Source: Bradyrhizobium liaoningense (GTDB lineage: Bacteria > Pseudomonadota > Alphaproteobacteria > Rhizobiales > Xanthobacteraceae). Taken from it: a DNA stretch of 64,000 nt. The notes beneath the pieces are model-generated. The model saw only the letters and a program-made list of their open reading frames with translations. It was not told the origin of the DNA and searched no databases. Shown in pieces: positions 44,770 to 54,109 of the stretch. Position 1 is the stretch's first letter, and each line of letters opens with the position of its first letter. A program made the position numbers and the translations under genes. The stretch is taken from assembly GCF_018130955.1 (NCBI RefSeq), contig NZ_JAFCJM010000008.1, positions 147,281-211,280 on the forward strand, read 5' to 3'.

Positions 44770-45611
44770 ATGAGTGACCAGCCTTTTCCGGGTCCCGCCT
44801 TGCGCCCGGTGCGCCTGCAGCTCGGTGCGCAGACGATCGCTGGCTTCGAAAGTGCCGGCACCGGCCGCCCGATCCTGCTGATCCACGGGAATTCGTCGTC
44901 CTCGCACATCTGGCAGAAGCAATTGCAGGGTCCGCTCGGGGGCCAAATATCGGGTGATCGCGATCGATCTGCCCGGCCATGGCGCCTCCTCGCCGCCGCC
45001 CAACCCGGAGCAGGACTATTCCGGCCGCGGCTATGCCGCGCTCATCGCCAGCGTTGCCCGCGAGCTCGGCTTGAAGGACGCGATCGTCGTCGGCTGGAGC
45101 CTTGGCGGGCATGCGGTCTTGAACGCGGCCGCGTCACTGCCGGGTGCCGCCGGCCTGATGATCTTTGGCACGCCGCCGATCGGCGCCGGGCCGGAGGGTT
45201 TTGCCGGATTCAAGGGACTGTCGGCGACCGTCTTCACGCCTGATCCGAGCGAGGCGCAGATCAGGGAATGGGTGCTGTCGGCCTTCGCGCCCGGCTATGC
45301 GCCGATCCCGCCCTTTGTCGAAGAGGATTTTCGCAGGACCGACGGCAATGCGCGCGGCTATCTCGGCGTCAATGCGCAGGCCGGCCGCCTCGTCAACGAG
45401 GTCGAGATCGTACGCGACCTGAAAATCCCGCTCGCGATCGTCCACGGCTCGGAAGAGCAGATCGTCGATCTCGGCTACCTCCAGCGCCTGCCGACCCCCG
45501 ACACTGTGGCGCGGCGCCGTGCAGGTGATCGACGGCGCCGGCCACGCCGTGCAATGGGAGAAGGCGGAGGCCTTCAGCAAGCTGCTCGACGAGTTTGCGG
45601 CGAGTGTTTGA
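44770..45611 (+). pseudogene. Alpha/beta hydrolase broken by two frameshifts
   Basis: Three frame segments together encode one alpha/beta hydrolase of about 279 residues. Frame 1 (from ATG 44770) contains ILLIHGNSSSSHIWQKQL. An extra G in the run at 44938-44942 shifts to the frame with VIAIDLPGHGASSPPP and VVGWSLGGHAVLNAA (nucleophile Ser in GWSLGG). An extra C in the run at 45495-45499 shifts again to LWRGAVQVIDGAGHAVQWEKAEAFSKLL. All catalytic parts, including the terminal GAGHAVQW histidine, are intact, so sequencing error is as plausible as recent inactivation. Confidence 0.9.
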
Positions 45612-45780
45612 CTCTCACCCTCCCCTGGAGGGGCCCTGGAGGGGGAGGGTCGATCGCGCGCAGCGCGAGCGGGGTGGGGTCTCTCCACTCGGGCAGTGTT
45701 CAGCGCGGAGAGACTGTCACCCCACCCCGCCAAGCATTCCGCTGCGCTCCATGCTTAGCGACCAGGGGAGGGTGGCGGCG
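45605..45780. repeat. Long imperfect inverted repeat (family C-like)
   Basis: CTCACCCTCCCCTGGAGGGG near the left and CCAGGGGAGGGTGG near the right, with inner GGGGTGGGGTCTCTCC / GTCACCCCACCCC complementarity. It lies between the convergent hydrolase pseudogene and the regulator at 45788. Confidence 0.65.
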
Positions 45781-45787
45781 CCGCGCA

Positions 45788-47338
45788 CTAACCCAGCCCC
45801 GCGCGCCGAAAGCCTTCCAGATAGTGCTCGCGATCCGCATCGCTGTTCCAGGGCAGTTGCGTCGCGATCCAGGCGAGCGAGATGTTGGGCTGGGTGCGGC
45901 GCAGTTCGGAAAGCGCCGTCTCCGCCAACTTCCTGTCGCCGGTCATCCCGGCCGAGACTACCAGCACGCGATAGGCGCCGGTGAGATCGCCGCGGTGACG
46001 GATCGCCTCGCGCGCGAGCGCGATCGCTTCGTCATAGTGACGTTCGGTGAAGCGCGCATAGCCGGCGATGCCGTAGTAGATCGCAAGCGAGGGATCGCGC
46101 GGGCTGAGCCGGATCGCCCGCTGGGCCGCTTCGTAGGACTCGCTGCTGCGACCGGCATAGGACAGCGCCAGCGCGTAATAGCCTTGCGCGACCGAAAAAT
46201 TTGGATTGAGCGCGAGCGCCTGCTCGAACTCAGACAGCGCGTCGTCGAGCCGCCGGGTCGAGAAATAGACGCTGCCGAGCGCGGTGTGAGCCCAGGGGTC
46301 TTCGTGGTCGCTCCTGACCGCTGCCAGTGCCGCGCGCTCGGCGATCGGCGCGGCGGTGGCGCGCTCCGACCAGCCGAGATGCACGCCGAACATGTGGCTT
46401 GCTGCCAACAGTGACAGCGCCTGGCCGTAATCGGGATCGATGGCGATCGCCTGTTCGAGCAGCGCCTGCGCCATCCGATGATCCTGCCGCGTGATGCGCC
46501 AGTAATGCGACAGCGCGCGCATCAGCAGGTCCCATGCATCGAGGCTCGCCGGCTGCTTGCGCCGGGCGCGAAAATTCTCCGCGGCATAGATCTGCGGCTC
46601 GATCGCGGCGACGATGGCGTTGGTGATCTCGTCCTGGACCGCGAAGACGTCGCCGAGTTCGCGGTCGTAATGCTCGGCCCAGATATGGCTGCCGGTGGTG
46701 GCGTCGTTGAGCTGGGCCGTGATGCGCACGCGGTCGCCGGCCTTGCGCACGCTGCCTTCGACGACGTAGCCGACACCGAGCTCTTCGGCGATCTCCCTGA
46801 TATGGACCGTACGTCCCTTGTACGTGAAGGACGAGTTGCGGGCGATCACCAGGAACCAGCGCACCTTGGAAAGCGCGGTGAGGATGTCCTCGCTGATCCC
46901 GTCACAGAAATATTCCTGCTCGGGATCGTCGCTCATGTTCTCGAAGGCGAGCACCGCAATCGCCGGGCGATCGGGCGCCGTACGCGGCGGTGTTGCTTGC
47001 GCAGGCGCAAACGTTGCTGTCGCGGGGGCCTGTTCCCTGACTTCGCCGACGAAGCGAAACCCCTTGCGCGGGACGGTCTTGATCAGCCGCTGAGCCTCGC
47101 CGTCGTCGCCGAGCGCTTTTCGCGCGGCATTGATGCGGCTGTTGAGCGCGGAGTCCGAGACGATGCGCTCGCCCCAGACCTCCGCGATTAGGTCATCCTT
47201 GCTGACCACGCGATCCCGCTGCTCGACCAGATAGACCAGCAAATCGAACACTTGCGGCTGCATGGGCACGGGCGTGCCGTCCCGCGTCAGCTCGCGAAGG
47301 CTGCAGTCAAGGGTATGATTTTCAAAGCGAAATCGCAC
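45788..47338 (-). CDS. Winged-helix (OmpR/CadC-type) regulator with TPR domain, paralogue 1
   Basis: 516 residues. An N-terminal OmpR-type winged helix (about 1-100: MQPQVFDLLVYLVEQRDRVVSKDDLIAEVWGERIVSDSALNSRINAARKALGDDG...TVPRKGFRFVGEV) precedes a TolB-like segment (about 120-260, IAVLAFENMSDDPEQEYFCDGISEDILTALSKV) and C-terminal TPR repeats (about 270-516). This is the arrangement of adenylate-cyclase-type CadC-like regulators, here without a cyclase domain or membrane helix. The GTG start aligns with the paralogue at 48863. The 5' region holds two tandem 22-bp repeats. Confidence 0.88.
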   Translation of the reverse strand: MRFRFENHTLDCSLRELTRDGTPVPMQPQVFDLLVYLVEQRDRVVSKDDLIAEVWGERIVSDSALNSRINAARKALGDDGEAQRLIKTVPRKGFRFVGEVREQAPATATFAPAQATPPRTAPDRPAIAVLAFENMSDDPEQEYFCDGISEDILTALSKVRWFLVIARNSSFTYKGRTVHIREIAEELGVGYVVEGSVRKAGDRVRITAQLNDATTGSHIWAEHYDRELGDVFAVQDEITNAIVAAIEPQIYAAENFRARRKQPASLDAWDLLMRALSHYWRITRQDHRMAQALLEQAIAIDPDYGQALSLLAASHMFGVHLGWSERATAAPIAERAALAAVRSDHEDPWAHTALGSVYFSTRRLDDALSEFEQALALNPNFSVAQGYYALALSYAGRSSESYEAAQRAIRLSPRDPSLAIYYGIAGYARFTERHYDEAIALAREAIRHRGDLTGAYRVLVVSAGMTGDRKLAETALSELRRTQPNISLAWIATQLPWNSDADREHYLEGFRRAGLG

Positions 47339-47342
47339 GAAT

Positions 47343-47386
47343 CTGTCGTCTCAAGCAAAAATCACTGTCGTCTCAGGCGAAAATCA
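47343..47386. repeat. Two tandem 22-bp repeats between divergent genes
   Basis: Units at 47343-47364 and 47365-47386 are directly adjacent and identical at 20 of 22 positions. The core on the minus strand is TGATTTT...TGAGACGACAG. They lie 5 bp from the start codon of the regulator at 45788-47338 and 87 bp before the methyltransferase. A related sequence precedes the paralogous regulator near 50430-50450. Confidence 0.75.
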
Positions 47387-47472
47387 ACCGTCCGCAAAAG
47401 TCATGGCACGCCCCATACGGCATGGTGCAGCGACCTAACGAGTGCCGGTGTCTCGGCGCAACGGAGCTGTCT

Positions 47473-48249
47473 ATGACCCAAGTTCATTCCATTGGCCCCG
47501 AAGTTGCGGGCTCCAGAGTGTTTAAGCTCTTCGCATTTTTGTACGGAATTGCGGCCTATCTCGTCTTTCTCGTCACCGTCCTCTACGCCATCGGTTTCGT
47601 GATGGGCCTGGTGGTGCCAAAGAGCATCGATACCGGTGCGGATTCGTCGGTGGTCGAGGCGATCGTCATCAATCTGCTCCTTATGGCGCTGTTCGCGGTT
47701 CAACACAGCGTGATGGCACGGCGGCGCTTCAAGGCCTGGTGGACGCAATTCGTTCCGAAGCCCGTCGAGCGCAGCACTTATGTGCTGTTCGCGAGCCTGT
47801 CGCTGCTGCTGTTGTTCTGGCAGTGGCGCCCGATGCCCACGATCGTATGGAACGTCGAGGATCCCGATCTCGCCGCGACCGTCGTCACGCTGTCGTTCGC
47901 CGGCTGGGTGCTAGCGTTCACGAGCACCTTCATGATCAATCACTTTGAATTGTTCGGCCTGAATCAGGTGACCAATCATGTGCTCGACAAGGAGGCGTCG
48001 CCGCCGCGCTTCCGCACGCCGCTGTTCTACAAATTCGTGCGCCATCCCCTCTACCTCGGCTTCATCATCGCGTTCTGGGCGACGCCGACCATGACCGTGG
48101 GCCATCTGCTGTTCGCAGCCGTGACCACGATCTACATCCTGCTCGGCATCGCGCTTGAGGAGCGCGACCTCGTCGACCTCTTCGGCGACGAGTACCGGCA
48201 ATACAAACAACGCGTGTCGATGCTTATTCCCTGGCGCAAATCGATTTGA
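47473..48249 (+). CDS. mddA: Methanethiol S-methyltransferase-like membrane protein (MddA family)
   Basis: 258 residues with five to six membrane helices and the isoprenylcysteine methyltransferase-like C-terminal core FYKFVRHPLYLGFIIAFW...HLLFAAVTTIYILLGIALEERDLVDLFGDEYRQY. Conserved RHP..L and LEERDL..LFGDEY are the SAM-binding motifs of this fold. Overall it resembles MddA, which methylates methanethiol to dimethyl sulfide; MddA homologues are known from Bradyrhizobium. NnrU-type functions are an alternative. GGAG precedes ATG 47473. It is divergent from regulator 1 and cotranscribed with the Gfa gene. Confidence 0.82.
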   Translation: MTQVHSIGPEVAGSRVFKLFAFLYGIAAYLVFLVTVLYAIGFVMGLVVPKSIDTGADSSVVEAIVINLLLMALFAVQHSVMARRRFKAWWTQFVPKPVERSTYVLFASLSLLLLFWQWRPMPTIVWNVEDPDLAATVVTLSFAGWVLAFTSTFMINHFELFGLNQVTNHVLDKEASPPRFRTPLFYKFVRHPLYLGFIIAFWATPTMTVGHLLFAAVTTIYILLGIALEERDLVDLFGDEYRQYKQRVSMLIPWRKSI

Positions 48250-48274
48250 AGAAATCCAAGAAGGAGAGAAGAAA

Positions 48275-48697
48275 ATGAAACATACTGGTCGATGCTTTTG
48301 CGGCGCTGTCGCGATCGAGGTTGCGGGATCGCCGGAAGCGATGGGCTATTGCCACTGCGGCTCATGCCGCTCGTGGTCCGGCGGCCCGGTGAACGCCTTC
48401 AGCCTGTGGAAGCCGGAGGCCGTGCGTATCACCGCCGGTGCCGATCATGTCGAGACGTTTTCGAAGACACCGCTCAGCCAGCGCAAATACTGCCGGAAAT
48501 GCGGCGGTCACCTCATGACCAACCATCCGCCGCTCGGGCTCGTCGACGTCTTCACTGCCACGATCCCGACACTCGCCTTCGCGCCCGCCGTTCACGTCAA
48601 CTACGCCGAGACGGTGCTGCCGATGCGCGACGGCCTGCCCAAGCTGAAGGACTTCCCCGCCGAGTTCGGCGGCAGCGGCGAGATGGTGCAGGAGTAG
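48275..48697 (+). CDS. Gfa-like (glutathione-dependent formaldehyde-activating) zinc protein
   Basis: 140 residues. The Gfa/CENP-V signature is complete: GRCFCGAVAIEV, the CHCGSCRSW zinc cluster and KYCRKCGGHLMTNHP. These proteins bind zinc and sometimes glutathione; catalytic claims for formaldehyde are disputed, so this is best called a Gfa-family protein. AAGGAGAG precedes the ATG. It is 25 bp downstream of the methyltransferase and probably in its operon, which suggests a link between C1/methyl chemistry and this enzyme. Confidence 0.9.
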   Translation: MKHTGRCFCGAVAIEVAGSPEAMGYCHCGSCRSWSGGPVNAFSLWKPEAVRITAGADHVETFSKTPLSQRKYCRKCGGHLMTNHPPLGLVDVFTATIPTLAFAPAVHVNYAETVLPMRDGLPKLKDFPAEFGGSGEMVQE

Positions 48698-48713
48698 GAG
48701 GCACGCAGCGTTC

Positions 48714-48858
48714 CCTTCTCCCCTTGTGGGAGAAGGTGGCGCGAAGCGCCGGATGAGGGGTCTCTTTCCGCGGAATGTGGAGTCGCCAGAAGGCGCGGAG
48801 AGAGACCCCTCACCCGCCTCGCTTCGCGAGGCACCCACTCCCACAAGGGGAGAGGGAA
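48714..48858. repeat. Long inverted repeat, family C copy 2
   Basis: Same 145-150 bp element as at 42108 and 58414 (CTTCTCCCCTTGTGGGAG ... CTCCCACAAGGGGAGAG), located between the convergent Gfa gene and regulator 2. Confidence 0.85.
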
Positions 48859-48862
48859 GAAG

Positions 48863-50422
48863 TCATTCCAGCCCCGCGCGCCGCAGCCCTTCGAGATAAT
48901 GTTCCCGGTCCGCCGCGCGCTTCATCGGCAACTCGTTGGTGATCCAGGCGAGCGTGACGCCGGGCTGGGCGCGGCGCAGTCCTTCGAGCGCTGAGGCGGC
49001 GAGCGCGCGGTGGCCGGACATGCCGGCGGATGCGGTCAGCACGCGATGCGCGCCGACGAAGTCGCCGCGCTGACGCAACGACTCGCGCGCGAGCTGGATG
49101 GCGTCGTCATAGTTGCCGCCGATGAACTGGGCATAGGCGGCGATGCCGTAATAGATCGCCGAGAACGGATCGCGCGGACTGAGTCGCAGCGCACGCCGCG
49201 CGGCCGCATCACCGTCCTGCCAGCGCCCGGAATAGCACAGTGCGACACCATAGAAGGCCTGCGCCATCGCAAAATTGGGATTGAGCCGCAGCCCCATCTC
49301 GAATTCCGCGATCGCATCGTCGAAGCGGCGCTGGAACAGGTATGTGTAGCCGAGCCCGTGATGGGCCCAGGCATCCTCACCGTCGGCTTCGACGGCCGCA
49401 AGCGCGGCGCGCTCGGCGACCGGCACTGCAGTGCCCATGCTGGCCCAGCCCATATGCGCGCCAAAAATGTGGCTGGTAGCCAACAGGCCGAGCGCCTTGC
49501 CGTAATGCGGATCGATCGCGATTGCCTTCTCGAGCAGGGCCTGCGCCGCAAAATTGTCCTCGCGCGTGATGCGCCAGAAATGCGACAGCGCGCGCATCAC
49601 CAGATCCCAGGCATCCAGGCTGCCCGGCGGCTTCTGCTGCGCGCGAAAGCTCTCGGCGGCGTAGAGCTGCGGCTCGATCGCCGCGACGATGGCCTCGGTG
49701 ATCTCGTCCTGCACGGCGAACACGTCCGCGAGGCTGCGGTCGTAGCGCTCGGCCCAGAGATGGCTGCCGGTGGAGACGTCGTTGAGCTGCGCCGAGATGC
49801 GGACCCGGTCGCCGCTCCGCCGCACGCTGCCTTCGAGCACGTAGCGCACGCCGAGCTCGCGCGCGATCTCGCTGAGGTGCGCCGCGCGCCCCTTGTAGAC
49901 GAAGGACGAGTTGCGCGCGATGACGAAGAACCAGCGCAGTTTTGACAGCGCGGTGATGATGTCCTCGCTGATGCCGTCGGAGAAATAATCCTGCTCGCGG
50001 TCGCCGCTCATATTGGTGAAGGGCAGCACCGCGATCGCGGGCCGGTCCGGGAGCGGCAGCGCGGCCTGCGCGTTCCTCCTCTCCAGGACGATCGCGGGTT
50101 CCATCTGGCCCGGCCGCAGCTCGATGTCGCCGACGAAGCGGAACCCTTTGCGCGCGATGGTGCGGATCAGGGCTTGGTTCGCGCCGCTGTCGCCGACGGC
50201 CCTGCGCGCGGCGTTGATCCGGCTGGTGAGCGTGGATTCCGACACGGAACGCCCGTGCCAGATCTTGTCGATCAGTTCCTCCTTGGTCACCACCCGGTCG
50301 CGATTTTTCATCAGATGGACGACGAGGTCGAACACCTGCGGCTCGACTGACACGGGAGCATCGCTCCGGCTCAGCTCGCGCCTGTCGGTATCAAGTAGAT
50401 GATCCCCAAACAGAAATTGCAC
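48863..50422 (-). CDS. Winged-helix (OmpR/CadC-type) regulator with TPR domain, paralogue 2
   Basis: 519 residues and clearly homologous throughout to the regulator at 45788: the same winged helix (VEPQVFDLVVHLMKNRDRVVTKEELIDKIWHGRSVSESTLTSRINAARRAVG), the TolB-like segment (IAVLPFTNMSGDREQDYFSDGISEDIITALSKL), TPR region and the identical ending style (ADREHYLEGLRRAGLE). GTG at 50422 is chosen because it aligns with the paralogue's start; GTG at 50440 is an alternative. The two regulators bracket the mddA-gfa pair. Confidence 0.85.
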   Translation of the reverse strand: MQFLFGDHLLDTDRRELSRSDAPVSVEPQVFDLVVHLMKNRDRVVTKEELIDKIWHGRSVSESTLTSRINAARRAVGDSGANQALIRTIARKGFRFVGDIELRPGQMEPAIVLERRNAQAALPLPDRPAIAVLPFTNMSGDREQDYFSDGISEDIITALSKLRWFFVIARNSSFVYKGRAAHLSEIARELGVRYVLEGSVRRSGDRVRISAQLNDVSTGSHLWAERYDRSLADVFAVQDEITEAIVAAIEPQLYAAESFRAQQKPPGSLDAWDLVMRALSHFWRITREDNFAAQALLEKAIAIDPHYGKALGLLATSHIFGAHMGWASMGTAVPVAERAALAAVEADGEDAWAHHGLGYTYLFQRRFDDAIAEFEMGLRLNPNFAMAQAFYGVALCYSGRWQDGDAAARRALRLSPRDPFSAIYYGIAAYAQFIGGNYDDAIQLARESLRQRGDFVGAHRVLTASAGMSGHRALAASALEGLRRAQPGVTLAWITNELPMKRAADREHYLEGLRRAGLE

Positions 50423-50541
50423 CGGGAACTCTGACCTCACGAGAAAATCAAGCGAATGAAAAGACAAAATGAAATTGGCGGTCGAGTCTTTGAGTCCGCC
50501 GAGGGGCATCCTTGGTTCATCGCGACGGAAGGATGCCTGCC

Positions 50542-50871
50542 ATGCCATTTCGGGATAGGAATGCAACCTCTGAGGGAAACCGGCGGCTTCATGCGAGGCT
50601 ACTCGAGGCCATGCATCAGTCGCGACAGCGTCAGGCCACCGCGATCCTGTCCGCGCATGCGAACCTGCTCGCCAGCCAGGAACCGGCCGAGCCGCCGCGT
50701 GTGACGCCACAGGTGCGGAACTCACACGAGGCGAAGCCGTGGCGGCCCGGCGCGCTGATCGGCACGATCGCCGTGCTTTTGATCCTGGCTCATGCGATCT
50801 GCGCGGCCATGATCGTCGATCGTGCGCTGGCGCACGCCCCGGCATCGATCGCGATCAGCCCGAGCGACTGA
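50542..50871 (+). CDS. Small membrane protein of unknown function
   Basis: 109 residues. A soluble, basic and polar first part (MPFRDRNATSEGNRRLHARLLEAMHQSRQRQATAIL) is followed by one membrane helix near the C-terminus (PGALIGTIAVLLILAHAICAAMIV). ATG at 50542 follows GGAAGGA at good distance; other in-frame starts are 50512 and 50533. It is divergent from regulator 2, whose upstream element it may share. No family recognised. Confidence 0.6.
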   Translation: MPFRDRNATSEGNRRLHARLLEAMHQSRQRQATAILSAHANLLASQEPAEPPRVTPQVRNSHEAKPWRPGALIGTIAVLLILAHAICAAMIVDRALAHAPASIAISPSD

Positions 50872-50883
50872 TCGCCCCGCGCC

Positions 50884-51708
50884 TTACGCCGGCCACGCCT
50901 GTCCGCCGCCGTCGATGCGCAGCACCTGGCCCGAGACGAACGCGCCCATCGGGCCGGCAAAAAACTCCACGACGCGCGCGACCTCGTCGACGGTGGCGAC
51001 GCGGTCGAGCGTACCGGTCTCGACCATCCGGCTGGGATCGACCGCGCGAGTGCCGAGGAAACGGCCGGTGCGGGTGTCGCCGGGCGCGATGCAGTTGACG
51101 GCGATATCAAAGGCGCGAAGCTGGTCGGCGAGGCAGCGCGTGTAATGCGTCACGCCCGCCTTCGCCACCGCATAGATCGAGCCGTTGGTGCGGCCCTTGA
51201 AGGCCGCGACCGAGCCGAGCGTGACGATGCGGCCGCGCCGCCGCTCCATCATGCCGCGCGCGACAGCCTGGCAGGTCAAAATGGTCGAGAGCAGGTTGCG
51301 CTCCAGCACGGCGCGCACGTCCGCTTCCTTGATGTTCACGGCGTCGTTCGGATCGGGCTTGCCGCCGGCGGCCGCGATATCGCCGCCGGCATTGTGCACG
51401 AGGATGTCGATCGGGCCGAGCGCGCTTTCCGTCTCCGCGATCACGCGCGAAATGTCGTCGGCCCTGGTGAGGTCGCCGAGCACGCGCCGGGTGCGGACAC
51501 CGAACGCTGCGCCGATCTCGGCGGCAACAGCCGTGAGTGTGGTGCCCTCGCCATATTCGGCCGGCCCGTTCTCGCGCATGCCGTGAATCGCGACGTCGGC
51601 GCCGAGCGCGGCGAGCTTTTCCGCAAAGGCGCGGCCGAGCCCGCGTCCCGCGCCGGTCACCAGCGCCACCTGGCCGGCCAGGATCTTCGTTCCGTCATGC
51701 GATGCCAT
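50884..51708 (-). CDS. Short-chain dehydrogenase/reductase
   Basis: 274 residues of the classical SDR family. TGAGRGLGRAFA is the cofactor loop, NAG the structural motif (LVHNAGGDIAAAGG), serine in LGSVAAFKGR and YAVAKAG the catalytic Tyr-Lys. The 3-oxoacyl-ACP reductase (FabG)-like core suggests NAD(P)-dependent alcohol/ketone reduction. The start at MASHDG follows GAGGAGAAG. Divergent from the aldehyde dehydrogenase gene downstream; a shared pathway is plausible but unproven. Confidence 0.92.
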   Translation of the reverse strand: MASHDGTKILAGQVALVTGAGRGLGRAFAEKLAALGADVAIHGMRENGPAEYGEGTTLTAVAAEIGAAFGVRTRRVLGDLTRADDISRVIAETESALGPIDILVHNAGGDIAAAGGKPDPNDAVNIKEADVRAVLERNLLSTILTCQAVARGMMERRRGRIVTLGSVAAFKGRTNGSIYAVAKAGVTHYTRCLADQLRAFDIAVNCIAPGDTRTGRFLGTRAVDPSRMVETGTLDRVATVDEVARVVEFFAGPMGAFVSGQVLRIDGGGQAWPA

Positions 51709-51913
51709 GATCTTCTCCTCGTGATGCGGCGCAGTTTGCCGCGAGGCTGCGGCCGGTCGCAAGGGGCGCGATGCCAGCGCAATTTGTCACGGCAGCGTTG
51801 CAGGCAAATTTGATGCGTGAGACGGCGGCCGTCGTCGTGCTAGACATCGCGTCAGATGGAGTCCCATCGTCCAGCCACTTCAATACAACGCAGAAGCACA
51901 CAGGGAGAGTCCG

Positions 51914-53350
51914 TTGGCCTATTCGAACACGCAGCTTTTTATTGGCGGCAAATGGCGCCCGGCCCAATCGGGCAAGGTCATCGAAGTCCTCAATCCCGCG
52001 ACCGAAGAGGTGATCGGCACCGTCGCCCATGCCGGGAAAGCCGATCTCGACGAGGCGCTGGCCGCGGCCGCCGCGGGCTTCAAGATCTGGCGCAATGTCG
52101 CCCCGTTCGAGCGTTGCCGCATCATGCGCAAGGCCGCCGCGATCATGCGCGAGCGCAATGACGAGATCGCCCCGCTCTTGACCATGGAGCAGGGCAAGAC
52201 CCTGGCCGAGGCCAAGATGGAAGCGATGGCCGCCGCCGACGTGATCGAATGGTTCGCCGAGGAGGCCAAGCGCGCCTATGGCCCTCTGATCCCGGCGCGC
52301 GGGCCCGGCATCTACCAGCTCGCGATGAAGGAGCCGGTTGGTCCGGTTGCTGCCTTCACGCCCTGGAATTTCCCGATCAACCAGGTGGTGCGAAAACTCT
52401 CGGCAGCACTCGGCGCGGGCTGCTCGATCATCGTCAAGGCCCCGGAGGAAACGCCGGCCTCGCCCGCGCAGCTCATCCGCGCCTTTGCGGATGCAGGCGT
52501 GCCCGACGGCGTCATCAACCTCGTCTACGGCGTGCCCGCGGAAATCTCCGAATATCTCATCCCGCATCCGGTGATCCGAAAAATCTCCTTCACCGGTTCG
52601 ACCAATGTCGGCAAGCAGCTCAACGCGCTCGCCGGCCTGCACATGAAGCGCGCCACTATGGAGCTCGGCGGCCACGCACCGGCGATCGTGTTCAAGGACG
52701 CCGACGTCACTTCGGCGGCGAAGATCCTTGCGGCGGCGAAGTATCGCAACGCCGGCCAGGTCTGCATCTCGCCGACCCGCATGCTGGTGCAGGACGACGT
52801 GTTCAACGAGTTCGTCGACAAGTTCGTGGACGGCGCCAAGGCGTTCAGGGTGGGCAACGGCCTCGACCCCGAGTCCAAGATGGGGTCGCTCGCCAATCCG
52901 CGCCGCGTCACCGCGATCGAAGGCATGGTGCAGGATGCCGTCGGCAAGGGCGCCAAGCTCGAGACCGGTGGCAAGCGCGTCGGCAACAAGGGCTATTTCT
53001 TCGAGCCGACTGTGGTGAGCGACGTGCCGAAGGACGCGCGCGCCACGAACGAGGAGCCGTTCGGCCCGCTCGCGCTGATCTCGCGCTTCTCAAGTTTTGA
53101 CGAGGTCGTCGAGGAAGCCAATCGCCTGCCCTTTGGTCTGGCCTCCTACGCCTTCACCAGCTCGACGAAGACCGCAACCGCGATCGGCTCGGCGGTCGAA
53201 GCCGGCATGATGTCGATCAACAGCTTTGGTCTCGCTTTGCCCGAAGTGCCCTTCGGCGGCATCAAGGATTCCGGCTACGGCTCGGAAGGCGGCACCGAGG
53301 CGATGGAAGGCTATTTCAACACCAAGTTCATCACGCAGACGGGCGTGTGA
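51914..53350 (+). CDS. Aldehyde dehydrogenase (succinate-semialdehyde dehydrogenase-like)
   Basis: 478 residues. The catalytic Cys lies in [11 protein letters not shown], the general-base Glu in [11 protein letters not shown] and the cofactor region in [11 protein letters not shown]...IVKAPEETP. The sequence resembles the NAD(P)-dependent succinate-semialdehyde/glutarate-semialdehyde branch. It is read from a TTG start with GGGAGAG upstream ([20 protein letters not shown]). Substrate specificity needs testing. The gene is followed by a non-coding stretch of about 115 bp. Confidence 0.93.
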   Translation: MAYSNTQLFIGGKWRPAQSGKVIEVLNPATEEVIGTVAHAGKADLDEALAAAAAGFKIWRNVAPFERCRIMRKAAAIMRERNDEIAPLLTMEQGKTLAEAKMEAMAAADVIEWFAEEAKRAYGPLIPARGPGIYQLAMKEPVGPVAAFTPWNFPINQVVRKLSAALGAGCSIIVKAPEETPASPAQLIRAFADAGVPDGVINLVYGVPAEISEYLIPHPVIRKISFTGSTNVGKQLNALAGLHMKRATMELGGHAPAIVFKDADVTSAAKILAAAKYRNAGQVCISPTRMLVQDDVFNEFVDKFVDGAKAFRVGNGLDPESKMGSLANPRRVTAIEGMVQDAVGKGAKLETGGKRVGNKGYFFEPTVVSDVPKDARATNEEPFGPLALISRFSSFDEVVEEANRLPFGLASYAFTSSTKTATAIGSAVEAGMMSINSFGLALPEVPFGGIKDSGYGSEGGTEAMEGYFNTKFITQTGV

Positions 53351-53467
53351 TCCTGGACGAAAGACGACGGCTGCGCATCGCGAGGTGCGCAGCCGCGTTT
53401 CGTGGGATGGGTGGAGCGCTACGTCTTCGCCATCTTGATCGCACGGAGGTTGATCTGTCCGATCGAC

Positions 53468-53704
53468 CTACATTCCCCAGTTCGGATGGCGATTGCTATA
53501 CGAACCCGTCTCACTATCCAGTTGTGTTGAGCGGTAGTGGATCGGGGGCCTGGGCGGTGCGTAGGCGAAACCCGGAACGGTGCGTACGTTCACACCTTGG
53601 TTGGCGGGAGCAACGGCATGCCGTCGGTGTGACTGAGACGCCGTAGCGGCGTGGGCGGATGCATGCACAGCGATCAAGAAGCTCAAGGCCAAAAGAGAAC
53701 GCAT
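53468..53704 (-). CDS. Small secreted protein of unknown function
   Basis: 78 residues. A signal peptide (MRSLLALSFLIAVHASAHAA) is followed by a proline-, histidine- and tyrosine-rich tail (TVPGFAYAPPRPPIHYRSTQ). GGAGGGAGG lies just before the ATG, so it is likely expressed. Mature product of about 58 residues; no known domain. Confidence 0.65.
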   Translation of the reverse strand: MRSLLALSFLIAVHASAHAATASQSHRRHAVAPANQGVNVRTVPGFAYAPPRPPIHYRSTQLDSETGSYSNRHPNWGM

Positions 53705-54034
53705 GGGAACCTCCCTCCGATCGGCCTGCTGCGAACTTGCAAAGGGGGCAACGCCGCCTCGATCTGTTACGGCATCACGATCAACCGCAACTGCGCTGGG
53801 TCACAGGCGCTTGCATCGCTTTATGGATATGACCGCGCAGGTTCGTTGAAATTCCCGCTACCAGCAAATTGAACTCTAGGTATTTGCCGGATTGGATCGT
53901 TGGAAGACGAGCGGGCCATGGGTGCCGGCCGGCATCCGTACTTCCTTGCGCCCTCTTTCCAACAAGAGGGTCACGGAATCGAGCACAACTCGGGCATCTG
54001 GTGCCGCGGGACTGCTGATGCATGCTTTTGAAGC
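53705..54034. other. Intergenic region without recognised gene
   Basis: About 330 bp before tRNA-Thr. It includes the promoter of the small secreted protein on the minus strand. A short hairpin (CCTCTTTCCAACAAGAGG, near 53951-53968) is visible. I see no open frame, repeat or RNA beyond that. Confidence 0.5.

Positions 54035-54109
<75 letters not shown>

Noticed and set aside
47343..47386. Possible CRISPR unit
   Set aside because: Only two directly adjacent units with no spacers; no cas genes in the window.
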